This document shows, piece by piece, positions 56,479-64,000 of a DNA stretch of 64,000 bases. A program made the position numbers and the translations under genes. The stretch comes from Buttiauxella gaviniae ATCC 51604 (lineage in GTDB: Bacteria; Pseudomonadota; Gammaproteobacteria; Enterobacterales; Enterobacteriaceae), in contig NZ_LXEP01000031.1 in the NCBI RefSeq assembly GCF_001654835.1, positions 310,001-374,000 of the forward strand. Reading direction: 5' to 3'. Within the stretch, counting starts at the first letter, position 1; each line of letters begins with the position of its first letter. The notes below the pieces were generated by a model that saw only the letters and a list, made by a program, of their open reading frames with translations, was not told where the DNA came from and ran no database searches.

Positions 56479-57210
56479 TTACTTCTGGAACCATTTTTCG
56501 TAGATGGTCTGGTATGTACCATCTTTCTTCACTTTTTCCAGCGCGGTATTGAACTTCGCCTGCAAATCAGTGTTGCCCTGACGAACCGCGATGCCCAAAC
56601 CGGTACCGAAGTAGCCTTTGTCTGTCACTTTGTCGCCAATCGCGGCCAGTTTAGGTTCTGCTTTCAGCCACTCAGTCACCACAGCTGTATCACCAAATAC
56701 CGCATCGATACGACCATTTTGCAGGTCCAGCTTCGCGTTCTGGTAGCTATCGTAAGGAACTACGGTGATTTCTGGATGTTTATCCATGATGAATTTCTGG
56801 TGCGTAGTACCGTTCTGCACGCCAACTTTCTTGCCTTTAAGGGCAGCGATATCAGCCACTTTGCCTTTCTGACCGACAAACAGAGCTGAGTTATCGTAGT
56901 AAGGGTTGCTGAATAGAACTTGTTTTTCACGCTCAGGAGTGATGTCCATACCCGCCATGATTGCGTCGATACGACGGAATTTCAGGCTTGGGATCAGGCT
57001 ATCAAAAGACTGGTTGGAGAATGTGCAAGTAGCATCAATCTCTTTACACAGCGCATTAGCCAAATCGACATCAAAACCAACGATCTTGTTGCTGGCATCC
57101 ATAGATTCAAACGGAGGGTAAGAAGCTTCCGTTGCGAAACGAATAGTTTGTGCAGCCGTCGCGGAAAGGCTCAGGCTGGCTAATAATGTGGCAAGCAGAA
57201 CTTTTTTCAT
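56479..57210 (-). CDS. artI: Arginine/basic amino-acid-binding protein ArtI
   Basis: 243 residues, signal peptide 1-19 (ATAAQT). Family 3 solute-binding protein: FATEASYPPFESMDASNKIVGFDVDLANAL, MDITPEREKQVLFSNPYYD. It feeds ArtPQM; the E. coli ligand is less clear than for ArtJ. ATG 57210 chosen for the signal peptide. Second gene of the operon, 19 bases after artP. Confidence 0.95.
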   Translation of the reverse strand: MKKVLLATLLASLSLSATAAQTIRFATEASYPPFESMDASNKIVGFDVDLANALCKEIDATCTFSNQSFDSLIPSLKFRRIDAIMAGMDITPEREKQVLFSNPYYDNSALFVGQKGKVADIAALKGKKVGVQNGTTHQKFIMDKHPEITVVPYDSYQNAKLDLQNGRIDAVFGDTAVVTEWLKAEPKLAAIGDKVTDKGYFGTGLGIAVRQGNTDLQAKFNTALEKVKKDGTYQTIYEKWFQK

Positions 57211-57229
57211 GGTTATTTTCCCGGATACA

Positions 57230-57958
57230 TCAGTGTGACAGATAGAATTTAAACGCTTCGGTCTGTGGTTTTGCGAAGCAACTCGCATCACCTTGTTCGA
57301 CGATGTGGCCATTTTCCATATACACCACGCGACTTGCGGTTTTACGCGCAACTTCCACTTCGTGGGTAACGATGACCTGAGTGATGTTGGTTTCAGCCAA
57401 CTCACGAATAATGCTGACGATTTGTGCGGTGATTTCCGGGTCCAGTGCTGCGGTCGGTTCATCAAACAGCAGAATCTGTGGTTCCATCATCAATGCTCGT
57501 GCAATCGCGACACGCTGCTGCTGACCACCAGAAAGGTGGAGCGGGAAACGGTCCTGATAAGGTTTCAGGCGTAAACGCTCAAGCAGTTTGTCGGCACGAA
57601 GGCGTGCTTCATCTTTGCTGATACCCAGGACACGACAAGGCGCTTCCATCAGGTTTTGCAACACAGTGAGATGAGGCCAAAGATTATATTGCTGGAACAC
57701 CATGCCAACGTTGCGACGTAATTCGCGAATGGCTTTATCGCCAGGCGCTTTTGCAAAGTCAAAATGGTTGTCTGCAATGGTGAGTTGCCCAGAGCGCGGC
57801 ATCTCAAGCAAATTGAGTACGCGCAGAAGCGAGCTTTTACCTGCGCCACTTGGACCAAGCAGCACCAGCGTTTCGCCCTGTGGGCAACTAAGGGTGATAT
57901 CGAACAGCGCCTGATGAGCGCCATAAAAACAATTAATGCCGTTTAGTTGAATACTCAT
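57230..57958 (-). CDS. artP: Arginine ABC transporter ATPase ArtP
   Basis: 242 residues, as in E. coli ([13 protein letters not shown]). Walker A GPSGAGKS (35-42), signature HLSGGQQQR, Walker [13 protein letters not shown], switch histidine in IVTHEVEVA. It drives arginine import with ArtQM. ATG 57958 matches the family; ATG 57964 adds two residues. First gene of artPIQM. A weak ARG-like site (58005-58018, AGAAT-AGTT-ATGCA) lies about 50 bases upstream. Confidence 0.96.
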   Translation of the reverse strand: MSIQLNGINCFYGAHQALFDITLSCPQGETLVLLGPSGAGKSSLLRVLNLLEMPRSGQLTIADNHFDFAKAPGDKAIRELRRNVGMVFQQYNLWPHLTVLQNLMEAPCRVLGISKDEARLRADKLLERLRLKPYQDRFPLHLSGGQQQRVAIARALMMEPQILLFDEPTAALDPEITAQIVSIIRELAETNITQVIVTHEVEVARKTASRVVYMENGHIVEQGDASCFAKPQTEAFKFYLSH

Positions 57959-58176
57959 GCGCATAAGTTGAATAGCAATTGAAGCCGCAAAGGGTACCTT
58001 TAACAGAATAGTTATGCAATCTTTGTGCGTTAAAACCTAAAAATAACTACTCCCATGCATTAAAGGTAGCACAATATAGCGAGGCGGGAGGGAGGCAAGA
58101 ATAAATGTCGGAGTTATGCAAAAATTCCAGACTATTTACAAGGGTTACCTTTCCCGCCAGATGGTGAATGTAAATA

Positions 58177-58704
58177 TTAGTTTGTTTCTATCGCCTGACG
58201 CAGACTGCCTGAAGGCGCATGGCTGTTCTCGCCTAAGTAACGCACGTCATCAACTGCCCAACATTGGCCCTCACGAATCATCAGCACTTCGTCTTGCCAG
58301 CTTTGACTGCCTTTCGTGAGTTTTACACGCAGCGGAATATTGCGTGCATCAGTATTAAGAATGGTTGATGCGGAGGCAACTTCGGCACTGTCTGCGCCAT
58401 CGGCATTGCTGGTGAACATATTGCTTCGCATAAACTCATTCTGCGCGTTCGGTGAGGCGCTGGCTTTTTGCATTTGTTGTGCCAACGCGTCACTCATATA
58501 AGGACGTAAGCCGGTAATCGCGCTGCTGCCCTGGGTTTTATGGCTAATTTGGTAATCGTAAAACTGTTGCGCCACGCTATCCGGGCCACCATCAATACAA
58601 GGGCCGCTGCGGGTGCCAATATCTTTAAAAGCGGGAGTGACGCTGGTGGTACAGGCCGTGAGTAACATCGCGCACGGAAGAAGAACCAAAACTGAGCTGC
58701 GCAT
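58177..58704 (-). CDS. ybjP: YbjP, DUF3828 lipoprotein
   Basis: 175 residues. The lipobox LLTAC (Cys18) after a short signal peptide marks a lipoprotein; residue +2 is Thr, so outer-membrane sorting is expected. The DUF3828 part shows VAQQFYDYQISHK, ALRP-like YMSDALAQQM, NIPLRVKL and WQDEVLMIREGQCWAVDDVRYLG. Function unknown; E. coli YbjP is about 171 residues. Divergent from ybjQ. Confidence 0.9.
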   Translation of the reverse strand: MRSSVLVLLPCAMLLTACTTSVTPAFKDIGTRSGPCIDGGPDSVAQQFYDYQISHKTQGSSAITGLRPYMSDALAQQMQKASASPNAQNEFMRSNMFTSNADGADSAEVASASTILNTDARNIPLRVKLTKGSQSWQDEVLMIREGQCWAVDDVRYLGENSHAPSGSLRQAIETN

Positions 58705-58812
58705 TTTTATTTCCTTATCTTCTCAGGAGGACTAACTTAGCATAGCGTATCGCTGTCAAAATGCGTGGCGGGTTTATGCGCTAAGATGTTGATACAAAGA
58801 GAGGAGAAGCTT

Positions 58813-59136
58813 ATGCAATTTACAACAACCCCTACGCTTGAAGGGCAGAGCATCACGGAATATTGTGGCGTGGTGACTGGGGAAGCGATTCTGGGTGCCA
58901 ATATTTTCCGTGATTTTTTTGCTGGCGTGCGCGATATCGTCGGTGGCCGTTCCGGTGCTTACGAAAAAGAGTTGCGCAAAGCGCGTGAGATAGCGTTTAG
59001 AGAATTGCAGGAGCAGGCAGAAAGCCTGGGAGCTAACGCCGTGGTGGGTATTGATATCGACTACGAAACAGTGGGCAAAGATGGCAGCATGTTGATGGTA
59101 AGCGTCACCGGCACTGCGGTGAAAACGAGTCGATGA
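58813..59136 (+). CDS. ybjQ: YbjQ, UPF0145 family protein
   Basis: 107 residues, as in E. coli. The family forms pentamers of unknown role; the conserved core is [41 protein letters not shown] and [16 protein letters not shown] 58813 follows GAGGAGAAGC. It overlaps amiD by 4 bases. Confidence 0.94.
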   Translation: MQFTTTPTLEGQSITEYCGVVTGEAILGANIFRDFFAGVRDIVGGRSGAYEKELRKAREIAFRELQEQAESLGANAVVGIDIDYETVGKDGSMLMVSVTGTAVKTSR

Positions 59137-59972
59137 AAGGTTGCCTAGCCGCATTTTTAATCGCGCTTTTGCTCGCGGGGTGTGCCAGCAAGCCTGAAGT
59201 TGCTGAAAAAACCGTTGTCGACAACGGCGATTTTAAAGTCGACACCAGCCACACTGCACGGGCTGCCTACCCACGTGTGAAAGTGTTGGTTATTCACTAT
59301 ACGGCAGATGATTTTGCCGGTTCGTTATCCACTTTGACTGACCAAAATGTCAGTTCCCACTACTTGATCCCCGATACACCACCCACCTCCGGCGGCAAAC
59401 CGGTTATCTGGCAACTGGTGCCTGAAAGTGAGTTAGCCTGGCATGCCGGGGTGAGTTTCTGGCGTGGCGCGACGCGGATTAATGACACGTCGATTGGTAT
59501 TGAACTGGAGAATAAAGGTTTTACGCGCCAGGGCCGCGTAAAGCAGTTTTATCCGTTCAACCCGGCGCAGATCTCGGCGCTGGAGAGATTGGCGAAAGTG
59601 ATTATCGCTCGTTATCAAATCCAACCGCAAAACGTGGTCGCACATGCGGATATTGCCCCGCAGCGTAAAGTTGATCCTGGCCCACTATTCCCGTGGCAAG
59701 AACTGGCGCAGCAGGGTGTAGGTGCCTGGCCGGATGCTAACAGAGTGGCCTTTTATCTGAATGGCCGTGGACCATACCAGCCTGTGGATAAGCGAGGTTT
59801 GCTCGATTTGCTATCGCGTTATGGTTATCAGGTGACGCCTGAAATGTCGTCGGAACAGCAAAAAAGAGTGATTCAGGCTTTCCAGATGCACTTCCGGCCA
59901 AAAGAATATTCGGGCCTGCCGGATGCGCAAACTGAATCCATTGCACAAGCGTTGCTCGAGAAATACGGCTAG
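59133..59972 (+). CDS. amiD: N-acetylmuramoyl-L-alanine amidase AmiD
   Basis: 279 residues. AmiD is an outer-membrane lipoprotein that removes peptides from muropeptides, including anhydro forms. Lipobox LLAGC with Cys17. Amidase_2 domain zinc ligands fit His55 (VIHYTAD), His171 (AHADIAP) and Asp181 (VDPGP), with Glu124 in [11 protein letters not shown]-terminal peptidoglycan-binding-like helical domain follows ([27 protein letters not shown]). Coupled to ybjQ. Confidence 0.95.
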   Translation: MKGCLAAFLIALLLAGCASKPEVAEKTVVDNGDFKVDTSHTARAAYPRVKVLVIHYTADDFAGSLSTLTDQNVSSHYLIPDTPPTSGGKPVIWQLVPESELAWHAGVSFWRGATRINDTSIGIELENKGFTRQGRVKQFYPFNPAQISALERLAKVIIARYQIQPQNVVAHADIAPQRKVDPGPLFPWQELAQQGVGAWPDANRVAFYLNGRGPYQPVDKRGLLDLLSRYGYQVTPEMSSEQQKRVIQAFQMHFRPKEYSGLPDAQTESIAQALLEKYG

Positions 59973-60008
59973 GGTTAGTCCCTGGCAGCAACTCGAAGAA
60001 TGGTGGAT

Positions 60009-61016
60009 CTAGCGGTGCAGCGTACCGTGGTCACGTAACCAAAGCGCCGTACGACGAATACCTTCATCAAGGGTGACAATCGGTTTATAGCCTAGTTCGG
60101 TTTCAGCTCGACTCGTATCCAGCGTTAAATCAAAATTCAGCTTCGACACACCGTAGTGAGTCAGCACCGGTTCTTTTGCTGACTTGCTACCCAGACGCTC
60201 CATGCTGCGGGCAATGACATCTAGCATAGGGTAGGGCACAGAACGAATCCGGCACTTAATCTCTAACTCATCAATCAGTTTCTGCACGATAACGCGTAGC
60301 GGGCGAGCTTCCATATTCGTGATGTTGTACGCCCTGCCTGACGGTTGCGTTTCGCACTGCGTGGCAAGCCACATCGCATGCACCGCATTTTCGATATAAG
60401 TCATATCGACCATCGCTTCGCCGCCGCGTGGCAACAGTACGCTGCCGTAGTGGCGCATCATCTGCACCAGGCGTGGGAAAAAGACTTTATCATGCGGGCC
60501 AAATAAGCTTTGCGGGCGCAGAATCGTGAAACGTGTATGGGGGTTTGACTGCGCTAACAGTTGAATCACTTCTTCGCTGGCGGCTTTGCTGCGCGCAAAT
60601 TCGTTAGCAAAACGCACCGGACGAAACTCTTCGCTGATATTGCGATGGTGATGGTAATCAAAATAGAGCGACGGCGAGGAGATATGCACGAAGTTGCGCA
60701 CGCCCCAGGCAACGGCCCATTCACCTAAACGGCGAGTGGCGCGGACATTGGCGAGATCGAATGCTTCCTGCGTTCCCCACGGAGAAGTAAAGCTTGAACA
60801 GTGCCAAAGCGTATCGACATCGGCCAGCATCAATTTGGCTTGCGAAGAAACCAGATCGGTTAGGTCTGCATGAACAAACTCTGCACCCATTTTTTCCAGC
60901 AGTTTGCCCATGGCCTCATTACGACCAGTTGCCCGGACGCTGATGCCTTTTGCGCGAAGAAATTCGACCGCGTTTCGGCCTAAACCGCTGGTGGCGCCCG
61001 TTACCAGTACCTTCAT
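60009..61016 (-). CDS. ybjS: YbjS, NAD-dependent epimerase/dehydratase family
   Basis: 335 residues (E. coli: 337). Extended-SDR/3-beta-HSD-like Rossmann protein: [16 protein letters not shown] (NAD loop), [11 protein letters not shown], and FARSK where the family usually has YxxxK, i.e. Phe in the Tyr position; E. coli YbjS seems to have the same. Substrate unknown. ATG 61016 chosen for the Rossmann start ([11 protein letters not shown]). It is tandem with ybjT, 92 bp downstream of it. Confidence 0.92.
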   Translation of the reverse strand: MKVLVTGATSGLGRNAVEFLRAKGISVRATGRNEAMGKLLEKMGAEFVHADLTDLVSSQAKLMLADVDTLWHCSSFTSPWGTQEAFDLANVRATRRLGEWAVAWGVRNFVHISSPSLYFDYHHHRNISEEFRPVRFANEFARSKAASEEVIQLLAQSNPHTRFTILRPQSLFGPHDKVFFPRLVQMMRHYGSVLLPRGGEAMVDMTYIENAVHAMWLATQCETQPSGRAYNITNMEARPLRVIVQKLIDELEIKCRIRSVPYPMLDVIARSMERLGSKSAKEPVLTHYGVSKLNFDLTLDTSRAETELGYKPIVTLDEGIRRTALWLRDHGTLHR

Positions 61017-61108
61017 GTCGACCAACTCATGATAATTGAGATTTACGCTGCGCATTTTTCCGTGAAATGGCGGCGCTTGCAATGGGGAAAGCCAAAGATT
61101 AGGAGGAG

Positions 61109-62557
61109 TTAACGATGTTTCTCTGACAATTGTTCGCAAACCTGGCAAATCCGGCGGGCCATACCCCGAAAAATGAACAGATGAGCGGGGATCATTATCA
61201 ACCAGTAGAACAAACCTGCGCTTCCATGGGGGTGCCACCAGGCACGAACATCCAGAGTTCGATACTTACCGTGGTCACGCAGCGTGAAGGAAAGCCGCCC
61301 AAGTCCTGGCGCTTTCATACCAAACAGCAATGTAAGCTCTTTTTGTGGCTCAACAATAATCACTTTCCAGCTATCTACATGGTCGCCTACTTCAAGCATT
61401 GGCCGCTCAGGGCGACCCTTTGCCAGCCTGTGGCCCACCAGCAGGTCCATATAGCCGCGCGTTTTCCACAGAGCGTTGCCGAAGAAATACCCCTCTTTTC
61501 CACCTATCTGATTAACTACTTGCCACAAATCTGCCAACTCAGCGCTTGTTTTTAGCGTGCAGCCCGCTTGCTTGGGGAAGTAACCGTAATCTGGTCGCCA
61601 ACGCGCAAATGCCTGGGCGTCATAACCCCAGTCCTGCGAGTTAGCGAGTTTGTGTTCATCTTCAAGCGTTGCACGAACGGCATCATCAAAGGTAAGTAGC
61701 TTTTGCGGGATCAACGCGCGAAGTTCACGATCGTCGGCCAGAAGATCGTGCTTCAACCCTTGGATCAGCGCTTTAGCAATCGTTGGTGGCACCGAGGTGA
61801 TCATGTTGAGGAACCACGCTGAGATCCAACTGGTGGGTAACGGAATAGGGATAAGTGGGCGATGTTTACCGCTAATTGCCATAAAGCGCTCGAACTGCTG
61901 CTGATAGCTCAGTACTTCCGGACCCGCGGCTTCGAAAACACGATTTTCCTGTGATGGATGATTGAGCAGTTCAGTTAAATAATGCAGCAAGTTTACGAGT
62001 GCGATTGGTGTGGTGCGTGAGCGTACCCAGCGTGGGGGCGTGAGTACCGGTAGGTTATAAACCATATCGCGCATGACTTCGAAGGCGGCAGAACCTGCGC
62101 CAACAATAATGCCAGCCCGAACTTCAGTTACCGGAACTCCTGCATCACGCAGAATATCGGCGGTGAGCTGGCGAGCACGAAGGTGTGCAGAATCACCGTC
62201 ACCTTCGGCAGCCTGCAGTGAACTCAGAAAGATAAGCTGTTTTACCGGATGTTCTCGTAGTGCATCACGCAAATTGAGCGCAGTCTGGCGTTCATGGGCA
62301 ACAAAATCAGCGCCGTCGCCCATGCTATGTACCAGGTAGTAAAGGGTATCGATGTTTTCCAGAAGTGCGGGAAGCGTTCCTGGCCACTGTAAATCGACAT
62401 GGCGACAAACGACCCCCGGCCAGGGTTGTTTCTCCAGCCACTCGACACGTCTTGCCGCAGCAGTAACATGATGCCCGGCAGCGGCAAGCTTTGGCACCAG
62501 ATGTTGGCCTATGTAGCCGCTAGCACCGAGCACCAGAATGTTTTGTGGCTGTGTCAT
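61109..62557 (-). CDS. ybjT: YbjT, NAD(P)-binding protein with DUF2867
   Basis: 482 residues (E. coli: 476). The N-terminal NmrA/atypical SDR domain has [23 protein letters not shown]. The C-terminal part from about 330 is DUF2867, ending with a short membrane segment ([24 protein letters not shown]). Function unknown. ATG 62557 follows AGAGGTCACGG; it lies 16 bases after ltaE, so an ltaE-ybjT-ybjS unit is likely, as with poxB in E. coli. Confidence 0.93.
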   Translation of the reverse strand: MTQPQNILVLGASGYIGQHLVPKLAAAGHHVTAAARRVEWLEKQPWPGVVCRHVDLQWPGTLPALLENIDTLYYLVHSMGDGADFVAHERQTALNLRDALREHPVKQLIFLSSLQAAEGDGDSAHLRARQLTADILRDAGVPVTEVRAGIIVGAGSAAFEVMRDMVYNLPVLTPPRWVRSRTTPIALVNLLHYLTELLNHPSQENRVFEAAGPEVLSYQQQFERFMAISGKHRPLIPIPLPTSWISAWFLNMITSVPPTIAKALIQGLKHDLLADDRELRALIPQKLLTFDDAVRATLEDEHKLANSQDWGYDAQAFARWRPDYGYFPKQAGCTLKTSAELADLWQVVNQIGGKEGYFFGNALWKTRGYMDLLVGHRLAKGRPERPMLEVGDHVDSWKVIIVEPQKELTLLFGMKAPGLGRLSFTLRDHGKYRTLDVRAWWHPHGSAGLFYWLIMIPAHLFIFRGMARRICQVCEQLSEKHR

Positions 62558-62573
62558 CGTCCGTGACCTCTGT

Positions 62574-63575
62574 TTAGCGTTGTAAAAAAGTCTGCCAGTG
62601 AGAAACCACTTCGGCCAACTGATCACGGTTCACATCTAGGTGAATCACCAGGCGAGTTACCGGGCCTGCACTCATCAAAACACCGCGTTCTTTCATGAAT
62701 TTACCGAGGCTTTCTGCTTGTTCAACCGGCACGCGTACAAACACCATATTGGTATCCTGACGAGAGACATCAACACCGATTTCACGCAACTCGCCTGCCA
62801 GCCAATGGGCGTTGTCGTGATCCTCTTTCAGGCGCTGCACGTTATTCTCCAGCGCGTATAAACCCGCTGCCGCCAGAATTCCAGCCTGACGCATGCCGCC
62901 ACCGACCATTTTACGCCAGCGCGTCGCACGCTTAATGTACTCATGGCTGCCGACTAACAGCGAACCAACCGGTGTTCCCAGACCTTTAGAGAGGCAAATC
63001 GTGAAGGTGTCGCAATAGCGCACCACTTCTTCAAGCGTGCAGCCATATTCCACCACGGCGTTAAAGATACGCGCACCGTCAACGTGCAAAGCCAGGTTGT
63101 GATTGCGGCTAAATTCCCAGGCCTGCTTCAAATACTCACGCGGCAAAACTTTGCCGTTATGGGTGTTTTCGAGGCTAAGCAATTTGGTGCGCGCAAAGTG
63201 GATATCGTCAGGTTTGATTTTCGCGGCCACTTTATCAAGCGGCAGCGAACCGTCCGGGTTGGCATCAATAGGCTGCGGCTGAATACTGCCTAAAACCGCA
63301 GCACCACCGGCTTCGTAGAGATAATTGTGCGCAAGTTGCCCAACAATATACTCTTCACCACGTTCGCAATGGCTCAGCAGCGCCACCAGGTTTGCCTGAG
63401 TGCCGGTTGGCAGAAATAGCGCGGCTTCTTTGCCGCTGAGTTTGGCGGCGTAATCTTGTAGTTCGTTGACCGTTGGGTCATCACCGTAGACGTCATCGCC
63501 AGTGGGTGCTGCCATCATGCGTTTGAGCATTTCTTCGCTCGGGCGGGTTACGGTGTCGCTGCGCAAGTCAATCAC
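62574..63575 (-). CDS. ltaE: Low-specificity L-threonine aldolase
   Basis: 333 residues, as in E. coli. LtaE splits L-threonine and L-allo-threonine into glycine and acetaldehyde using pyridoxal phosphate. The cofactor lysine is Lys197 in [24 protein letters not shown] and [10 protein letters not shown] are further family motifs. It lies 37 bp downstream of poxB. Confidence 0.97.
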   Translation of the reverse strand: MIDLRSDTVTRPSEEMLKRMMAAPTGDDVYGDDPTVNELQDYAAKLSGKEAALFLPTGTQANLVALLSHCERGEEYIVGQLAHNYLYEAGGAAVLGSIQPQPIDANPDGSLPLDKVAAKIKPDDIHFARTKLLSLENTHNGKVLPREYLKQAWEFSRNHNLALHVDGARIFNAVVEYGCTLEEVVRYCDTFTICLSKGLGTPVGSLLVGSHEYIKRATRWRKMVGGGMRQAGILAAAGLYALENNVQRLKEDHDNAHWLAGELREIGVDVSRQDTNMVFVRVPVEQAESLGKFMKERGVLMSAGPVTRLVIHLDVNRDQLAEVVSHWQTFLQR

Positions 63576-63612
63576 GGTGGATCCTTATTATTGTTCAAAA
63601 TTATCCTTACTT

Positions 63613-64000
63613 TTACCGGAACCAGTTCGTTTTCGCCAGTTCGATAACTTCATCCCCACGCCCGCTAATGATAGCGCGCAGCATATACAGACTGAACCCT
63701 TTGGCCTGTTCAAGTTTGATTTGCGGTGGAATCGCCAGCTCATCTTTCGCCACCACGACATCCACCAACACCGGGCCATCAATACTTAAAGCGCGTTGCA
63801 GGGCGTTGTCGAGATCGGCGGCTTTTTCCACCCGAATACCAGTGATTCCGCAGGCATTGGCGATACTGGCAAAGTTAGTATCGTGAAGTTCCGTGCCGTC
63901 TGTCAGGTAACCGCCAGCTTTCATTTCCATTGCCACAAAACCCAGCACGCTATTGTTAAACACCACAATTTTGATGGGCAGTTTCATCTGCACGACCGAG
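63613..64000 (-). CDS. poxB: Pyruvate dehydrogenase (ubiquinone) PoxB, C-terminal part
   Basis: The last 128 residues; the frame runs off the window edge. PoxB is a thiamine-diphosphate and FAD enzyme that turns pyruvate into acetate and CO2 and feeds electrons to ubiquinone. The visible part has [14 protein letters not shown] of the thiamine-diphosphate domain and the C-terminal lipid-binding, membrane-activating peptide ([17 protein letters not shown]). E. coli ends almost identically. Its neighbour ltaE supports the call. Confidence 0.95.
   Translation of the reverse strand, partial: SVVQMKLPIKIVVFNNSVLGFVAMEMKAGGYLTDGTELHDTNFASIANACGITGIRVEKAADLDNALQRALSIDGPVLVDVVVAKDELAIPPQIKLEQAKGFSLYMLRAIISGRGDEVIELAKTNWFR

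Overview
The window is chromosomal DNA of a gamma-proteobacterium of the family Enterobacteriaceae. Almost every gene has a close counterpart in Escherichia coli K-12 (bglX, dps, potFGHI, artPIQM, rimK, ybjL, rlmC and others), usually in the same local order. The small RNA RybB, the small proteins MntS and YohO, and five ERIC repeats also point to this family. The genus cannot be fixed from this sequence alone. No phage, insertion sequence, CRISPR array, rRNA or tRNA was seen.

Layout. 1-12,900: a truncated MFS transporter, then the block yohC, pbpG, a GNAT acetyltransferase, dld, bglX, the osmoprotectant ABC operon osmF-yehYXW, yohO and mlrA. 12,900-17,800: roxA, the LexA-controlled pair dinG-ybiB, and the DUF1471 gene ybiJ. 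18,000-22,400: a complete TRAP transporter operon, mcbA and a flavin-reductase-like gene, sitting where E. coli carries ybiI-ybiX-fiu. 22,500-35,000: rlmF, ybiO, glnHPQ, dps, rhtA, ompX, opgE, mntS, mntR, ybiR. 35,000-41,500: ybjI-ybjJ, rcdA, an accessory SDR-fold gene, rybB, ybjL, ybjM, grxA. 41,800-52,400: ybjC-nfsA, a xapABR cluster (elsewhere in E. coli), rimK, ybjN, potFGHI. 52,400-64,000: ybjO (disputed 5' end), rlmC, artJ, artPIQM, ybjP, ybjQ-amiD, ybjS, ybjT, ltaE and the 3' part of poxB.

Themes. Nutrient uptake dominates: betaine-type osmolytes (OsmF system), glutamine (GlnHPQ), arginine (Art), putrescine (Pot), xanthosine (Xap) and an organic acid (TRAP). Several readable control sites match their genes: a LexA box before dinG, a sigma-54 promoter with NtrC-type sites before glnH, an MntR box at mntS/mntR, ARG boxes at artJ, a sigma-E promoter at rybB and sigma-S-like -10 elements at dps and osmF.

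I do not see a new multi-gene defence, toxin or biosynthetic system; this is mainly core genome. The points most worth a second look are: ERIC elements inserted between the binding-protein gene and the permease/ATPase genes in two separate ABC operons (glnH-glnP and potF-potG); an ERIC arm that supplies the last codons and stop of the GNAT gene; an SDR-fold gene lacking the catalytic Ser/Tyr/Lys; an apparent frameshift or lost start in ybjO; the TRAP operon between two DUF1471 paralogues; and several synteny junctions relative to E. coli.
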